A DNA stretch of 17,544 nucleotides from Robiginitomaculum sp. (GCA_021647805.1 JAKITZ010000017.1:1-17544); one strand, 5' to 3'; positions 8,114-16,153 are shown, counted from the first letter of the stretch. The notes: generated by a model not told the origin, from the letters alone. Numbers and translations: made by a program.

Positions 8114-8130
8114 GTTGCCATGAATGCAAC
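8114..8130. promoter_or_regulatory. Small inverted repeat in the dusB/ispDF divergent spacer
   Basis: GTTGC (8114-8118) and GCAAC (8126-8130) form a perfect 5-bp inverted repeat with a 7-base spacer, extended by TT on the left to TTGTTGC, a heptamer also present at 5764-5770 before ntrY. The right arm continues as CAA-N4-TTG (8127-8136). It could be an operator for divergent control, but arms of this length can occur by chance. Confidence 0.28.
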
Positions 8131-8152
8131 GATTTGGAAACAGGTCAAATAA

Positions 8153-9313
8153 ATGAAAACTGATGTAGTGATTGTTGCGGCTGGAAGTAGCACGAGATTT
8201 GGGGGTGAAATCCCAAAGCAGTATTGCAAGCTATATGGCCAAGCTATCTTAAAACGCACTTATGATTTGTTTGCAAAATCTCCTCTTATTCGCAAAGTAA
8301 TTGTTGTTATAGCCAAAACCGACCTTGAACTATTGAAGCAAGCGTTTAACGGATCCAATCCTGATTTTGTTTATGGCGGAGCTACAAGAAGCCAATCTGT
8401 CTTGGCGGGGTTGCAATCATTACAAAATGAACCACCAAATAAAGTTCTAATACACGATGCAGCCCGGCCTTTTATCAATGAAGGCACTATTAGTGCAATT
8501 ATTACCATGCTTGACCAAGTACAGGGCTGCGCTCCAGCCTTGCCGATCGTCGATGCCATTAAATATGTTGATGCTATATCTGGGGAAATCACTTCTGATG
8601 CCGATCGCAATCAAATTTTACGTATGCAAACTCCACAAGGGTTTTGCTATTCCTCTCTTATGAAATCATATGATCAATTGGCCAATGAAGACGATATTCA
8701 TGATGATTTGACACTAGCGCTACGCAGTGGAATGATTTGTAAAACAATTCCTGGGTTACCGGACAATTTCAAAATTACAACAAAAAGTGATTTGCAAAGG
8801 GCTGAACGAAATATGGTACAAAAAGTTACGTTTAGTGTCACCGGAACTGGGTATGATGTTCATCAGATATGTGATGGAACTGGTATGTTCTTATGTGGAG
8901 TGCATATACCGGGCAATATATCCTTAAAAGGCCACTCGGACGCGGACGTTGGCTTACATGCAATAACCGACGGACTTTTGGGTGCGATGGCTTTAGGCGA
9001 TATTGGTGATCACTTCCCACCATCAGAAGAAAAATGGAAAAATGCCAGCTCGGATATTTTCCTTTCTCATGCCAAGTACCTAACAAATGAAAATTCTGCT
9101 ACAATAGCTCATGTCGATGTAACCTTGATTTGTGAAGCTCCTAAAATCAAGCCATATCGAGAACAAATGCGAAAACAAATTGCCAAAATTTTAGAAATTG
9201 ATTTATCAGCCGTAAGTGTAAAGGCTACAACAACCGAATCGTTGGGCTTTACTGGGCGCGGTGAGGGTATCGCTGCTATGGCCAGCGTTACAGTTATCAA
9301 GGAAACCGAATGA
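8153..9313 (+). CDS. ispDF: Bifunctional IspD/IspF (MEP-pathway cytidylyltransferase and cyclodiphosphate synthase)
   Basis: Two enzymes of the methylerythritol-phosphate isoprenoid pathway fused in one 386-residue chain. Residues 1 to about 218 are IspD, with the CTP-binding segment AAGSSTRFGGEIPKQY near the start and IHDAARPF at 100-107. Residues about 224-386 are IspF, with metal ligands D235 and H237 in GTGYDVH, H269 after GHSDAD, the segment LGDIGDHFP, and a C-terminal FTGRGEGIAAMA. The fusion is common in Alphaproteobacteria, and both halves keep their active-site residues. IspE, the step between them, is not in the window. The ATG at 8153 is fixed by an in-frame TAA immediately upstream. 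The stop overlaps the pgpA start by 4 bases (ATGA). Confidence 0.96.
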   Translation: MKTDVVIVAAGSSTRFGGEIPKQYCKLYGQAILKRTYDLFAKSPLIRKVIVVIAKTDLELLKQAFNGSNPDFVYGGATRSQSVLAGLQSLQNEPPNKVLIHDAARPFINEGTISAIITMLDQVQGCAPALPIVDAIKYVDAISGEITSDADRNQILRMQTPQGFCYSSLMKSYDQLANEDDIHDDLTLALRSGMICKTIPGLPDNFKITTKSDLQRAERNMVQKVTFSVTGTGYDVHQICDGTGMFLCGVHIPGNISLKGHSDADVGLHAITDGLLGAMALGDIGDHFPPSEEKWKNASSDIFLSHAKYLTNENSATIAHVDVTLICEAPKIKPYREQMRKQIAKILEIDLSAVSVKATTTESLGFTGRGEGIAAMASVTVIKETE

Positions 9314-9765
9314 ATTTATTAAGTAAAATATTAGCAACTTTTTTTGGTACAGGGTACTTGCGCCCTGCCCCCGGCACTTGGGGCTCTCTGGCGGCTTTGC
9401 CCCTTGGGGTATGGGTTTTGGTTGTAAGTGATTGGTATGTTTTATTAGCTTTAACAATCGTTATATTCTTTATCGGCATTTGGGCTTCTGACCATTACTC
9501 AAAAAATACTGGCAATAAAGATCCTTCCGAAGTGGTTATTGATGAAGTTGCCGGCCAATGGCTGGCTTTGGTGTTTGTGCAACCTATATTATGGCAAGTT
9601 CTGGCAGCTTTTGTGCTGTTCCGCTTGTTTGATATCACCAAACCGTGGTTGATTGGCCGCTTGGAAAAACTACCCGGTGGCTTAGGGATAATGTCTGATG
9701 ATATGCTGGCGGGATTAGTTGCTGGCATATTGATTTTCTTGTCTCGTTTATTTCTACCTATATAG
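9310..9765 (+). CDS. pgpA: Phosphatidylglycerophosphatase A
   Basis: Inner-membrane phosphatase that converts phosphatidylglycerol phosphate to phosphatidylglycerol. The 151-residue protein has the family N-terminus GTGYLRPAPGTWGSL (residues 13-27), the acidic catalytic segment DPSEVVIDEVAGQW (71-84), hydrophobic segments at about 31-60, 84-107 and 133-150, and the conserved GGLGIMSDDMLAG (123-135). Length and residues are normal. It begins inside the ispDF stop codon and is followed 20 bp later by cinA, so the three form one operon. Confidence 0.95.
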   Translation: MNLLSKILATFFGTGYLRPAPGTWGSLAALPLGVWVLVVSDWYVLLALTIVIFFIGIWASDHYSKNTGNKDPSEVVIDEVAGQWLALVFVQPILWQVLAAFVLFRLFDITKPWLIGRLEKLPGGLGIMSDDMLAGLVAGILIFLSRLFLPI

Positions 9766-9785
9766 TACCCAAAAGGGGTTTAGAG

Positions 9786-10274
9786 ATGTTTCCAGATAAT
9801 ATTTTGGCGCAAGTAAAAGACGTGCTGCAAGCTGCAAAAGCTGGCAGCAATATGATCGCCGTTGCTGAGAGTTGCACCGGTGGATTACTTAGCGGCGCAA
9901 TAACTGCTGTTGATGGTTCATCTTCAGTGTTTGACTGCGGGTTTGTCACTTATTCCTACAAAGCAAAAACCTCGCTTCTTGGTGTACCTCAAGGCATGCT
10001 GGTCGAACATGGTGCGGTTAGTGAGCAAGTGGCAGAGTTGATGGCTGAGGGAGCTTTGGCTGCCTCAAATGCCGATATTGCTGTTGCAATTACCGGAATT
10101 GCCGGCTCCGGCGGTGGTACAATAGAAAAACCGGTTGGCCTAGTTTGTTTTGCTGTGGCTAGGATCGGCTATAAAACAGTTACAAAAGAGTGTCATTTTG
10201 CCAATAATGGTAGAGCCGCAATTCGTATTGATAGCGTCAAACAAGCTTTATCCATGCTTATGGACAGTTTGTAA
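9786..10274 (+). CDS. pncC: CinA C-terminal-type nicotinamide-nucleotide amidase (PncC)
   Basis: Deamidates nicotinamide mononucleotide to nicotinate mononucleotide, recycling NMN released for instance by bacterial DNA ligase. The 162-residue protein contains only the amidase domain: VAESCTGGLLSGAIT (26-40) with the conserved catalytic serine region, GFVTYSYKAKTSLLGV, a GAVSEQVAELMA segment, and ITGIAGSGGGT. The N-terminal molybdopterin-binding-like domain of full CinA is absent, as is usual for the Proteobacterial single-domain form. An AAAGGGG Shine-Dalgarno sequence precedes the ATG by about 7 bases. Its last 27 bases overlap the end of the convergent ratA/coq10 gene. Confidence 0.93.
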   Translation: MFPDNILAQVKDVLQAAKAGSNMIAVAESCTGGLLSGAITAVDGSSSVFDCGFVTYSYKAKTSLLGVPQGMLVEHGAVSEQVAELMAEGALAASNADIAVAITGIAGSGGGTIEKPVGLVCFAVARIGYKTVTKECHFANNGRAAIRIDSVKQALSMLMDSL

Positions 10275-10760
10275 TTCTAATATCTCATTTTGTACAATTT
10301 CACTAAGGTTAGAATTCATAATTAGCGGAGCAAACAATTGCCCCGCTCTTCTTTCAAATCCTTTTAGTATATCCTGTTCAGCACGAGCCTGTTTTGATGC
10401 AAAAACACTAGCTACCCATGGCACTGAAAAAGCAAACTCAACCCAAAACTCCACCAGTGTCGAGCCATCTGAAAGTCGATGGAACCGCCAATGATTTTCT
10501 AGTTTACGAAATGGCCCTTTGACCAATACAACTGATATTTCAAAAGTTTTTTGATTGCGCAAAACATCAGTGATAAAGGACTCGCGGAGCATTTTGTATT
10601 TAACTCTTACTTCAGCTCTCATCTTTGTGTCGCTAGAAGAAAGAACCCGTAACGCCGAGATAAAGTTTATAAAAATCGGGTAGTCTTCCACATCCCAAGC
10701 AAGCTGATGTAACTCCTCTGGTGTAAATGGCATGTGACGAAAAACATGATGAACGCCCAT
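10248..10760 (-). CDS. RatA/Coq10-family START-domain protein
   Basis: A 170-residue member of the polyketide cyclase/START superfamily, by similarity to yeast Coq10 (ubiquinone binding) and Escherichia coli RatA. Seen features are VFRHMPFTPEELHQLAWDVE then DYPIFINF near the N-terminus, a central beta-rich stretch, WRFHRLSDGSTLVEFWVEF, and a final amphipathic helix ending FERRAGQLFAPLI, followed by a tail of about 30 residues. An open frame extends upstream to 10811 inside lipA, but the family N-terminus begins at ATG 10760, one base after the lipA stop, so I use that start. Cotranscription with lipA is likely. In Alphaproteobacteria this neighbour pair is common, and a role in ubiquinone function is more plausible than a toxin role; neither is shown by the sequence. 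Confidence 0.88.
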   Translation of the reverse strand: MGVHHVFRHMPFTPEELHQLAWDVEDYPIFINFISALRVLSSSDTKMRAEVRVKYKMLRESFITDVLRNQKTFEISVVLVKGPFRKLENHWRFHRLSDGSTLVEFWVEFAFSVPWVASVFASKQARAEQDILKGFERRAGQLFAPLIMNSNLSEIVQNEILELQTVHKHG

Positions 10761-10761
10761 A

Positions 10762-11712
10762 TTACAACCGCTTAGCCAACCTTGCTGCCTGCAGTTTTGC
10801 AAAGTCGTCACCAGCGTGATGGCTTGATCTGGTCAACGGGCTGCTAGAGACCATCAAAAACCCTTTAGATCGAGCAATTACTTCTAATGCTTTGAATTCG
10901 TCTGGCGTGACAAAACGCTTTACTGGAGCGTGTTTGCGTGTTGGTTGTAAATATTGACCAATAGTAATGAAATCCACATCAGCCACCCGCATGTCGTCCA
11001 TTACTTGCATTATTTCTTGTTTGCTTTCGCCAAGCCCGACCATAATTCCGGATTTTGTAAATTGCATCGGATCGCGTTGTTTTACTTTTTGTAACAGCCG
11101 TAAAGAGTGAAAATACCTGGCTCCGGGACGAATGCTTAAATACATTGATGGAACTGTCTCAAGGTTGTGGTTAAACACATCAGGTTTAGCATCAATCATA
11201 ATTTCTGCCGCACCATCTTTGCGTAAAAAATCCGGCGTGAGTATTTCAATACTGGTGTTCGGGCAGCTTTTACGAATTGCCGCCACAGTTGCAGCAAAGT
11301 GCCTTGCTCCACCATCAGCTAGGTCATCACGATCGACAGATGTTATAACAACGTGTTGTAACTCCATCTCAAAGACGGCTTTGGCTACTTTTACTGGTTC
11401 ATTAGGGTCTAAAGGCTCCGGCATGCCTGTCCGGATATTGCAAAAGGCACATGCCCTAGTGCACGTGTCACCCATTATCATTAAAGTCGCGTGTTTTTTA
11501 TCCCAACACTCGCCCATATTCGGGCATGCAGCCTCTTCACAAACCGTTATCAAGCCCTTTTCGTGTACTATTTTACGGGTTTCAAGATAACCTTTACCCG
11601 AAGGCGCTTTGACCCTGATCCACGAAGGTTTACGCAAAATTTCACTATCACTGCGCTTTTGCTTTTCAGGATGGCGGATTTTCTGTTTAGTGTTATCGAT
11701 TATGGTTGCCAT
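10762..11712 (-). CDS. lipA: Lipoyl synthase
   Basis: Radical SAM enzyme that inserts two sulfurs into octanoyl groups on the E2 and H proteins of 2-oxoacid dehydrogenases and glycine cleavage. The 316-residue protein carries the LipA-specific auxiliary-cluster motif CX4CX5C (C58, C63, C69), the radical-SAM motif CX3CX2C (C84, C88, C91), and a C-terminal SSPLTRSSHHAGD segment that supplies the conserved serine; the family usually reads RSSYHAGD, so His replaces Tyr. The ATG at 11712 has only a weak Shine-Dalgarno sequence. It lies 130 bp after tpiA on the same strand and directly before the START-domain gene. Confidence 0.96.
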   Translation of the reverse strand: MATIIDNTKQKIRHPEKQKRSDSEILRKPSWIRVKAPSGKGYLETRKIVHEKGLITVCEEAACPNMGECWDKKHATLMIMGDTCTRACAFCNIRTGMPEPLDPNEPVKVAKAVFEMELQHVVITSVDRDDLADGGARHFAATVAAIRKSCPNTSIEILTPDFLRKDGAAEIMIDAKPDVFNHNLETVPSMYLSIRPGARYFHSLRLLQKVKQRDPMQFTKSGIMVGLGESKQEIMQVMDDMRVADVDFITIGQYLQPTRKHAPVKRFVTPDEFKALEVIARSKGFLMVSSSPLTRSSHHAGDDFAKLQAARLAKRL

Positions 11713-11725
11713 TAAAACGCTCTAA

Positions 11726-11755
11726 AATATTTGTACGTTTAATCTAATTGGTCAA
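11726..11755 (-). promoter_or_regulatory. Candidate promoter in the tpiA-lipA spacer
   Basis: In the 130-bp spacer 11713-11842 the minus strand has TTGACC (11755-11750) and AATATT (11731-11726), 18 bp apart. The -35 is a good match, the -10 four of six. The transcript would start close to 11719, leaving a very short leader before lipA, which weakens the call. The rest of the spacer is AT-rich with no convincing terminator or RNA gene. Confidence 0.25.
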
Positions 11756-11842
11756 ATGCCAAGCGCAAGGTTTTTTGTTAGTATGCCTACGTAAATATAT
11801 TATCGATGCTAATATTAAGAAAACAAATAACTATGCCATAAC

Positions 11843-12595
11843 TTATATCGCCCCATCGATAATTCCGCAAAAATCTTTTGCTTTTAGAGATGCTCCACCG
11901 ATCAAACCGCCATCAACGTCCTTGCCTGAGAATATTTCCTTTGCATTTTGCGGTTTAACAGAGCCGCCATACAAAATACGAGATTGAGATAATTTCTCAC
12001 CACCAATTTCTTGTAATAACTCACGAATACAGCCGTGCATCTGGTTAATATCATCGCTTGTTGCTGTTTCACCTGTACCAATTGCCCAAACCGGCTCATA
12101 GGCAATAACGCAATTATTAGAATTAGCACCTTTTGGCAAAGACTGTTGTATTTGGCTTTTAACAGTTTCCATGGCATCGCCAGCTTGACGTTGCTCTAGG
12201 GTTTCGCCAACGCAAACAATCGCAATCAAACCAGATTGCAATGCAGCTTCGGCCTTTTTTTTCACTGTTTGATTGGCTTCATCATGATTAGCTCGGCGTT
12301 CTGAGTGACCAACAATACAATAACTTGCTCCGGAATCTTTAAGCATTTGCGCTGAAATGTCACCAGTATACGCTCCTGCAAACTCCCAATGGCAATCTTC
12401 GCCCCCAACATTCATTCCTGTTGTTTCGGCAATGCTTGCGAAGTTAGCTAAAAGGGTTGTTGGCGGACAAATCAAGATATCATGATTTTTAAATTGATCC
12501 GTAGATATCTGGTCAATCATTGCTTGAAACTCTGCGGCATCTGCCCGCAATCCATTCATTTTCCAGTTGCCAGCTATCAGCATTTTTCTTGTCAC
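11843..12595 (-). CDS. tpiA: Triosephosphate isomerase
   Basis: Cytoplasmic glycolytic enzyme interconverting dihydroxyacetone phosphate and glyceraldehyde 3-phosphate. The 250-residue TIM barrel has all catalytic elements: GNWKMNG with K12, IVGHSERR with H97, AYEPVWAIGTG with E167, and the phosphate-binding GGSVK near 210-214. The start is GTG at 12595, supported by GGAG six bases upstream; an in-frame ATG four codons later lies too far from that site. It is transcribed divergently from ppiD. It links loosely to the MEP pathway nearby, which uses glyceraldehyde 3-phosphate, but the grouping may be chance. Confidence 0.97.
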   Translation of the reverse strand: MTRKMLIAGNWKMNGLRADAAEFQAMIDQISTDQFKNHDILICPPTTLLANFASIAETTGMNVGGEDCHWEFAGAYTGDISAQMLKDSGASYCIVGHSERRANHDEANQTVKKKAEAALQSGLIAIVCVGETLEQRQAGDAMETVKSQIQQSLPKGANSNNCVIAYEPVWAIGTGETATSDDINQMHGCIRELLQEIGGEKLSQSRILYGGSVKPQNAKEIFSGKDVDGGLIGGASLKAKDFCGIIDGAI

Positions 12596-12601
12596 ATCTT
12601 T

Positions 12602-12605
12602 CTCC
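12602..12605 (-). promoter_or_regulatory. Ribosome binding site deciding the GTG start of tpiA
   Basis: The minus strand reads GGAG with 6 bases to GTG 12595. The first in-frame ATG (12583) would have an 18-base spacing, so the GTG is preferred. Confidence 0.65.
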
Positions 12606-12674
12606 AGTAAACTGTTATCCAGAGCTGTGCCTAGCAGTCATCACAATCTCATGCAACTATACAGTAAATCGCTC

Positions 12675-12703
12675 TTGCGAGACTTAGATTCTACGCATAC
12701 ATT
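12675..12703 (+). promoter_or_regulatory. Candidate promoter for the ppiD-trpEGD operon
   Basis: TTGCGA (12675-12680) and TACATT (12698-12703) are 17 bp apart, each matching the sigma70-type consensus at four of six positions, and would give a leader of about 38 bases before ppiD. The -10 falls inside the left arm of a perfect inverted repeat, which would allow repression by occlusion. Other plus-strand hexamer pairs in this spacer are poorer. Confidence 0.35.
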
Positions 12704-12722
12704 GCCGCGCTTAGAATGTATG
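12696..12722. repeat. Perfect 8-bp inverted repeat upstream of ppiD
   Basis: CATACATT (12696-12703) and AATGTATG (12715-12722) are exact reverse complements separated by 11 bases, ending 25 bases before the ppiD ATG. The arms are AT-rich, so an RNA hairpin would be weak, and no T-run follows, so it is not a terminator. A protein-binding operator is the likelier reading. The 19-bp start-to-start spacing of the arms places them on nearly the same DNA face. Confidence 0.5.
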
Positions 12723-12737
12723 AAAATAAAAACCCAC

Positions 12738-12741
12738 GGAG
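12738..12741 (+). promoter_or_regulatory. Ribosome binding site for ppiD
   Basis: GGAG with a 6-base spacer to ATG 12748. It favours that ATG over the adjacent in-frame TTG at 12745. Confidence 0.6.
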
Positions 12742-12747
12742 TCTTTG

Positions 12748-14634
12748 ATGCTTGATGCTATGCGTAATTCGCTCAAATCACCCTTTGCAGTAGTGTTCAT
12801 AGGGCTGATAGTACTTAGTTTCGTAGTCTGGGGAACTGGTGATGTTCTAAAAGGCGGAACTGGTGATGCAGTAGTTATCGTCGGGCCAGAAAAAATCACC
12901 GTTGATGAGTATGCAGTTAAATGGCGACGAGAAGTCGATTATCGTCTTAGAGAAAGCAACGGTAAGTTTTCTGAGGTTGACGCAAAACAACAAGGATTGG
13001 ATCAACAGCTTTTAGATCGGCTAATTACTGAGGCGGCATTAACTGCAAAAATGAATGAACTTGGTATTAGCGTCTCAAATGCAATGGTAGTAAAATTTGC
13101 TCGAGACTATGAAGCATTTGCTGATCCGTTCACTGGTAAATTTAGTGATGACCAATACCTTGATACATTAAATAACGCCCAATTAACTCCAAGACAGTTC
13201 GAAGAAGACGCAAGAGCAGACCTTGGGCGACAACAACTCCTATCAGTAATTTATGATGGAATTCCATCACCTATCTCGTTCACTAGACTTATAATGGCGT
13301 ACCAACAAGAAATGCGACAGGTGGAAACAATATTTTTACCTGCCTCATCATTACCAAAAATAGATGAACCGACCAGTGCCCAATTAGAAGAGTTTTTTTC
13401 TGAATACTCTAATCAATTTATGATTTCTGAGCGCCGTGCAGCAACAATAGTATTGATGTCTGCAGCAGACATAGAACTAGAAATAAACCCAACAGAGGAA
13501 GAACTTCGAGCTATATATGAGTTCGAAAAAGCAAAATACTCAAAAGTAGAAACCAGATCTTGGCTGCAAATTCAAGTTGAAGACCAAGTAATTGCTGAAC
13601 TAGTTGCAAAACGTTTGGGTTCTGGTGAAGATGCTGCTGATATAATGGCAGACTTAAAAATAGCTGGTGAGCCGCTTTTGGTTGAAAATACTGAAATTGG
13701 GAATTCACCAGATGACCAAATAGCGGAGGTGGTGTTCAAAGCAGAAGCCGATGCAAGTGGCGTTGCCGAAGGTCGTTTCAAGTGGGCCGCGTGGAAAGTA
13801 ACGGCTATAGACCCGGGATATGAAAAGCCCTTTGAGGAAGTGCAAGTCGAGTTGAAAAAAGATTTCACTTCAGAAGAAGTCGGTAATCGTCTTTACAATA
13901 TTATGGGAGACTTTGAAGGTGCGCGTGCCGAAGGAATGGATATTGAAGAGGCTGCGGAATCACAACAATTAGTAGCAATAAGCCTACCACCAATTGCTAA
14001 TAATGGGAGCGATGAAAACCTGCAAAGTGTTGATATTTACACGCAAAATCCAAAAATACTGGAAATCTTGTTTTCTCTTGATGAATTAGTCGAAAGCCAT
14101 ATTGAAGAAACTGCAAATGGGGACTTTTTTGCGCTTACCGTAAATGAGGTCGTCCCTTCACGGGCTCCGGCTCTTGATGAGGTTCGTAATCAAGTGACCT
14201 TAGCATGGAAGGCAGAACAAAAATCAAAAGCCATGCGCGAGTTGGCAAATTCGGTAAAGGCGGATTTAGATTCTGCTATGGCAGCAAATGATATTGTAAG
14301 TAAACATCCAAATAGTAGGTTAGAGATATCTATATTGAACCGCTACCAACCAGAGCCAACCATACCCGCTGGGTTATCAAATCAGTTGTTTTCTATCAAC
14401 ATCGGCCAATCTGCTTTTGCGATTGCTCCAACCACCGGTGATATTGTTGTTTCACGACTGCAAAACATCATACCATCACCGGCTATAGCAGATGCAAACC
14501 TAATGTTATTACGCTCAAGAATGGATCAAGAAGTTGAGAGAGACTTGGAGAGCTTATTTGTATCAGGTCTGCGTTCGTCCTATACAATAAGACAAGATCA
14601 ACGGTTAAAAGCGCTGGCTTTGGGTGATGGGTAA
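12748..14634 (+). CDS. ppiD: PpiD-like membrane-anchored periplasmic folding factor (SurA_N / parvulin-type)
   Basis: A 628-residue protein close in length to Escherichia coli PpiD. It starts with the family N-terminus (MLDAMRNSLKSP), one membrane anchor at about residues 13-30 and then a large periplasmic region. Residues about 35-190 form the SurA-like N-terminal chaperone part (GPEKITVDEYAVKWRREV, GLDQQLLDRLITEAAL). A parvulin-like stretch follows at about 265-360, but it lacks an evident GGDLG signature, so isomerase activity is doubtful; the parvulin domain of E. coli PpiD is likewise considered inactive. The C-terminal part has two further repeats of the fold. It likely assists folding of secreted and outer-membrane proteins near the Sec translocon. 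It overlaps trpE by 8 bases, an arrangement seen in other Alphaproteobacteria. Confidence 0.9.
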   Translation: MLDAMRNSLKSPFAVVFIGLIVLSFVVWGTGDVLKGGTGDAVVIVGPEKITVDEYAVKWRREVDYRLRESNGKFSEVDAKQQGLDQQLLDRLITEAALTAKMNELGISVSNAMVVKFARDYEAFADPFTGKFSDDQYLDTLNNAQLTPRQFEEDARADLGRQQLLSVIYDGIPSPISFTRLIMAYQQEMRQVETIFLPASSLPKIDEPTSAQLEEFFSEYSNQFMISERRAATIVLMSAADIELEINPTEEELRAIYEFEKAKYSKVETRSWLQIQVEDQVIAELVAKRLGSGEDAADIMADLKIAGEPLLVENTEIGNSPDDQIAEVVFKAEADASGVAEGRFKWAAWKVTAIDPGYEKPFEEVQVELKKDFTSEEVGNRLYNIMGDFEGARAEGMDIEEAAESQQLVAISLPPIANNGSDENLQSVDIYTQNPKILEILFSLDELVESHIEETANGDFFALTVNEVVPSRAPALDEVRNQVTLAWKAEQKSKAMRELANSVKADLDSAMAANDIVSKHPNSRLEISILNRYQPEPTIPAGLSNQLFSINIGQSAFAIAPTTGDIVVSRLQNIIPSPAIADANLMLLRSRMDQEVERDLESLFVSGLRSSYTIRQDQRLKALALGDG

Positions 14635-16153
14635 TCTTAATACTGAAAGCTCTGATTTTCAGAATTACTGCAAAGCCAATGCGGCCGGGGAGCCGTATTT
14701 AGCGACAATTAAAGTTATTGATGACCTTACCACTCCGGTAGCCGCTTTGCTTAAAATTGGTCTCGAACAAGATAATTTATTTTTACTGGAATCAGTAAAA
14801 GGTAGTGAGACCAGAGGCCGGTATTCAGTAATAGGCCTAAATCCTGATCAATGCTTCAGAGTTTTGGCTGGTAAACCACAAATCAGCGCCAATAACAGCG
14901 CGTTTATTGATGTCAGTAGTAATCCAGTTATTGCTTTACGCGACTTTGTAAAACAGTCCGAAGTGCCAGTCTCACCAGATTTGCCGCCGATGCTAAGTGG
15001 GGTTTTTGGATATATTGGCTATGATGCTATTACCTGGATTGAAAATATTCCATTGAAATATGGATCTAACTTACAAACGCCTGACGCAGTTCTTATCAGA
15101 CCGACTTTGATGGCTGTCTTTGATTCAGTAAAACAAGAAATAATACTCTCGCGACGGATTGAACCAACCGCCCCTAAAAAACAATCTGATGTTTGGGAAG
15201 CAGTGCAGCAGGAATTGCAAGATTTGCGAGATAAAATCTTGGGGCAACTAAAAACCCCACCCGTTATCCAAAGTAATGGTCATAAGGATCAGCCAAAACC
15301 TGACAGCAATACCAGCAAGAAGCAATTCCATGAGATGGTGCGAAAAGCAAAAGATTACATCAAAGCTGGAGATGTCTTCCAAGTAGTTTTAAGTCAGCGG
15401 TTTTCTGTGCCTTTTACTAATCACCCATTTTCCTTGTACCGCTCTTTGCGCAAGAGCAATCCGTCACCATTTCTATACTATATGCAACTGTCTGAGTTTT
15501 GCATAATCGGCTCTAGTCCGGAAATATTGGTGCGGGTTCGCAATGATAAAATCACCATCCGCCCAATAGCAGGAACTCGCCCTAGAGGATCAACGCAAGC
15601 AGAAGACGAAAAAAATGAACGCGATTTATTAGCTGACAAGAAAGAGTTGGCAGAACATTTAATGTTACTAGATCTTGGTAGAAATGATGCTGGTCGTGTC
15701 GCCAAGCCAGGTACCGTTAAAGTCACAAAATCGTTTTCCATTGAGCGATATAGCAAAGTTATGCATATAGTTTCAAATATAGAGGCTGATTTAGCTAAAA
15801 ATGCAGATTCGCTTGATGCTCTGTTTGCGGGCTTTCCGCATGGAACAGTGTCAGGTGCTCCTAAAATTAGAGCTATGGAAATTATCAGTGAACTGGAACA
15901 AGAAAGCCGTGGGATTTATGCAGGAGCAATTGGCTATTTTTCCGCGACCGGCGACCTAGACACCTGTATTGTTCTTCGCACTGCCATTATTAAAGACGGA
16001 GTGATGCACGTACAGGCCGGTGGCGGTAATGTGCTGGACAGTGACGAAGAAGCAGAGAGAATGGAAACCATACACAAGTCACAGGCTTTATTTGATGCAG
16101 CAACAGATGCGTGGCGTTTTGATATTTCCAACAATTCATCTGAGGTAAAATGA
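14627..16153 (+). CDS. trpE: Anthranilate synthase component I
   Basis: Chorismate-using subunit that, with TrpG supplying ammonia, makes anthranilate in the first step of tryptophan synthesis. The ~508-residue protein has the N-terminal regulatory motif LLES (in LFLLESVKGSETRGRYS), where tryptophan feedback inhibition acts in this family, and the chorismate-binding core: IAGTRPRG, LLDLGRNDAGRV, the HGTVSGAPK segment, and ETIHKSQAL near the end. The GGGNVLDS stretch and the His in HK (usually NK) are small departures from the common GAGIV.DS and NK. The start is ATG 14627 (GTG 14624 also possible); no good Shine-Dalgarno sequence is seen, so translation may depend on coupling from ppiD, whose stop lies 8 bases inside. 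The end overlaps trpG by 4 bases. Confidence 0.96.
   Translation: MGNLNTESSDFQNYCKANAAGEPYLATIKVIDDLTTPVAALLKIGLEQDNLFLLESVKGSETRGRYSVIGLNPDQCFRVLAGKPQISANNSAFIDVSSNPVIALRDFVKQSEVPVSPDLPPMLSGVFGYIGYDAITWIENIPLKYGSNLQTPDAVLIRPTLMAVFDSVKQEIILSRRIEPTAPKKQSDVWEAVQQELQDLRDKILGQLKTPPVIQSNGHKDQPKPDSNTSKKQFHEMVRKAKDYIKAGDVFQVVLSQRFSVPFTNHPFSLYRSLRKSNPSPFLYYMQLSEFCIIGSSPEILVRVRNDKITIRPIAGTRPRGSTQAEDEKNERDLLADKKELAEHLMLLDLGRNDAGRVAKPGTVKVTKSFSIERYSKVMHIVSNIEADLAKNADSLDALFAGFPHGTVSGAPKIRAMEIISELEQESRGIYAGAIGYFSATGDLDTCIVLRTAIIKDGVMHVQAGGGNVLDSDEEAERMETIHKSQALFDAATDAWRFDISNNSSEVK

Noticed and set aside
10761..10811. Longer N-terminus for the START-domain gene reaching into lipA
   Set aside because: The extra 17 residues do not resemble the family, and the next ATG lies one base after the lipA stop, where the conserved N-terminus begins.
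11132..11590. 152-codon plus-strand frame inside lipA
   Set aside because: It is antisense to the radical-SAM motifs of LipA and shows no protein-like features of its own.
11755..11780. T-run after AAGCGCAAGG between lipA and tpiA as a terminator
   Set aside because: No stable stem precedes the T-run, and it is on the strand opposite to the tpiA and lipA transcripts.
12671..12682. TCGC-TCTT-GCGA mini-hairpin upstream of ppiD
   Set aside because: Four-base arms are too short to claim, and the GCGA half overlaps the proposed -35 element.
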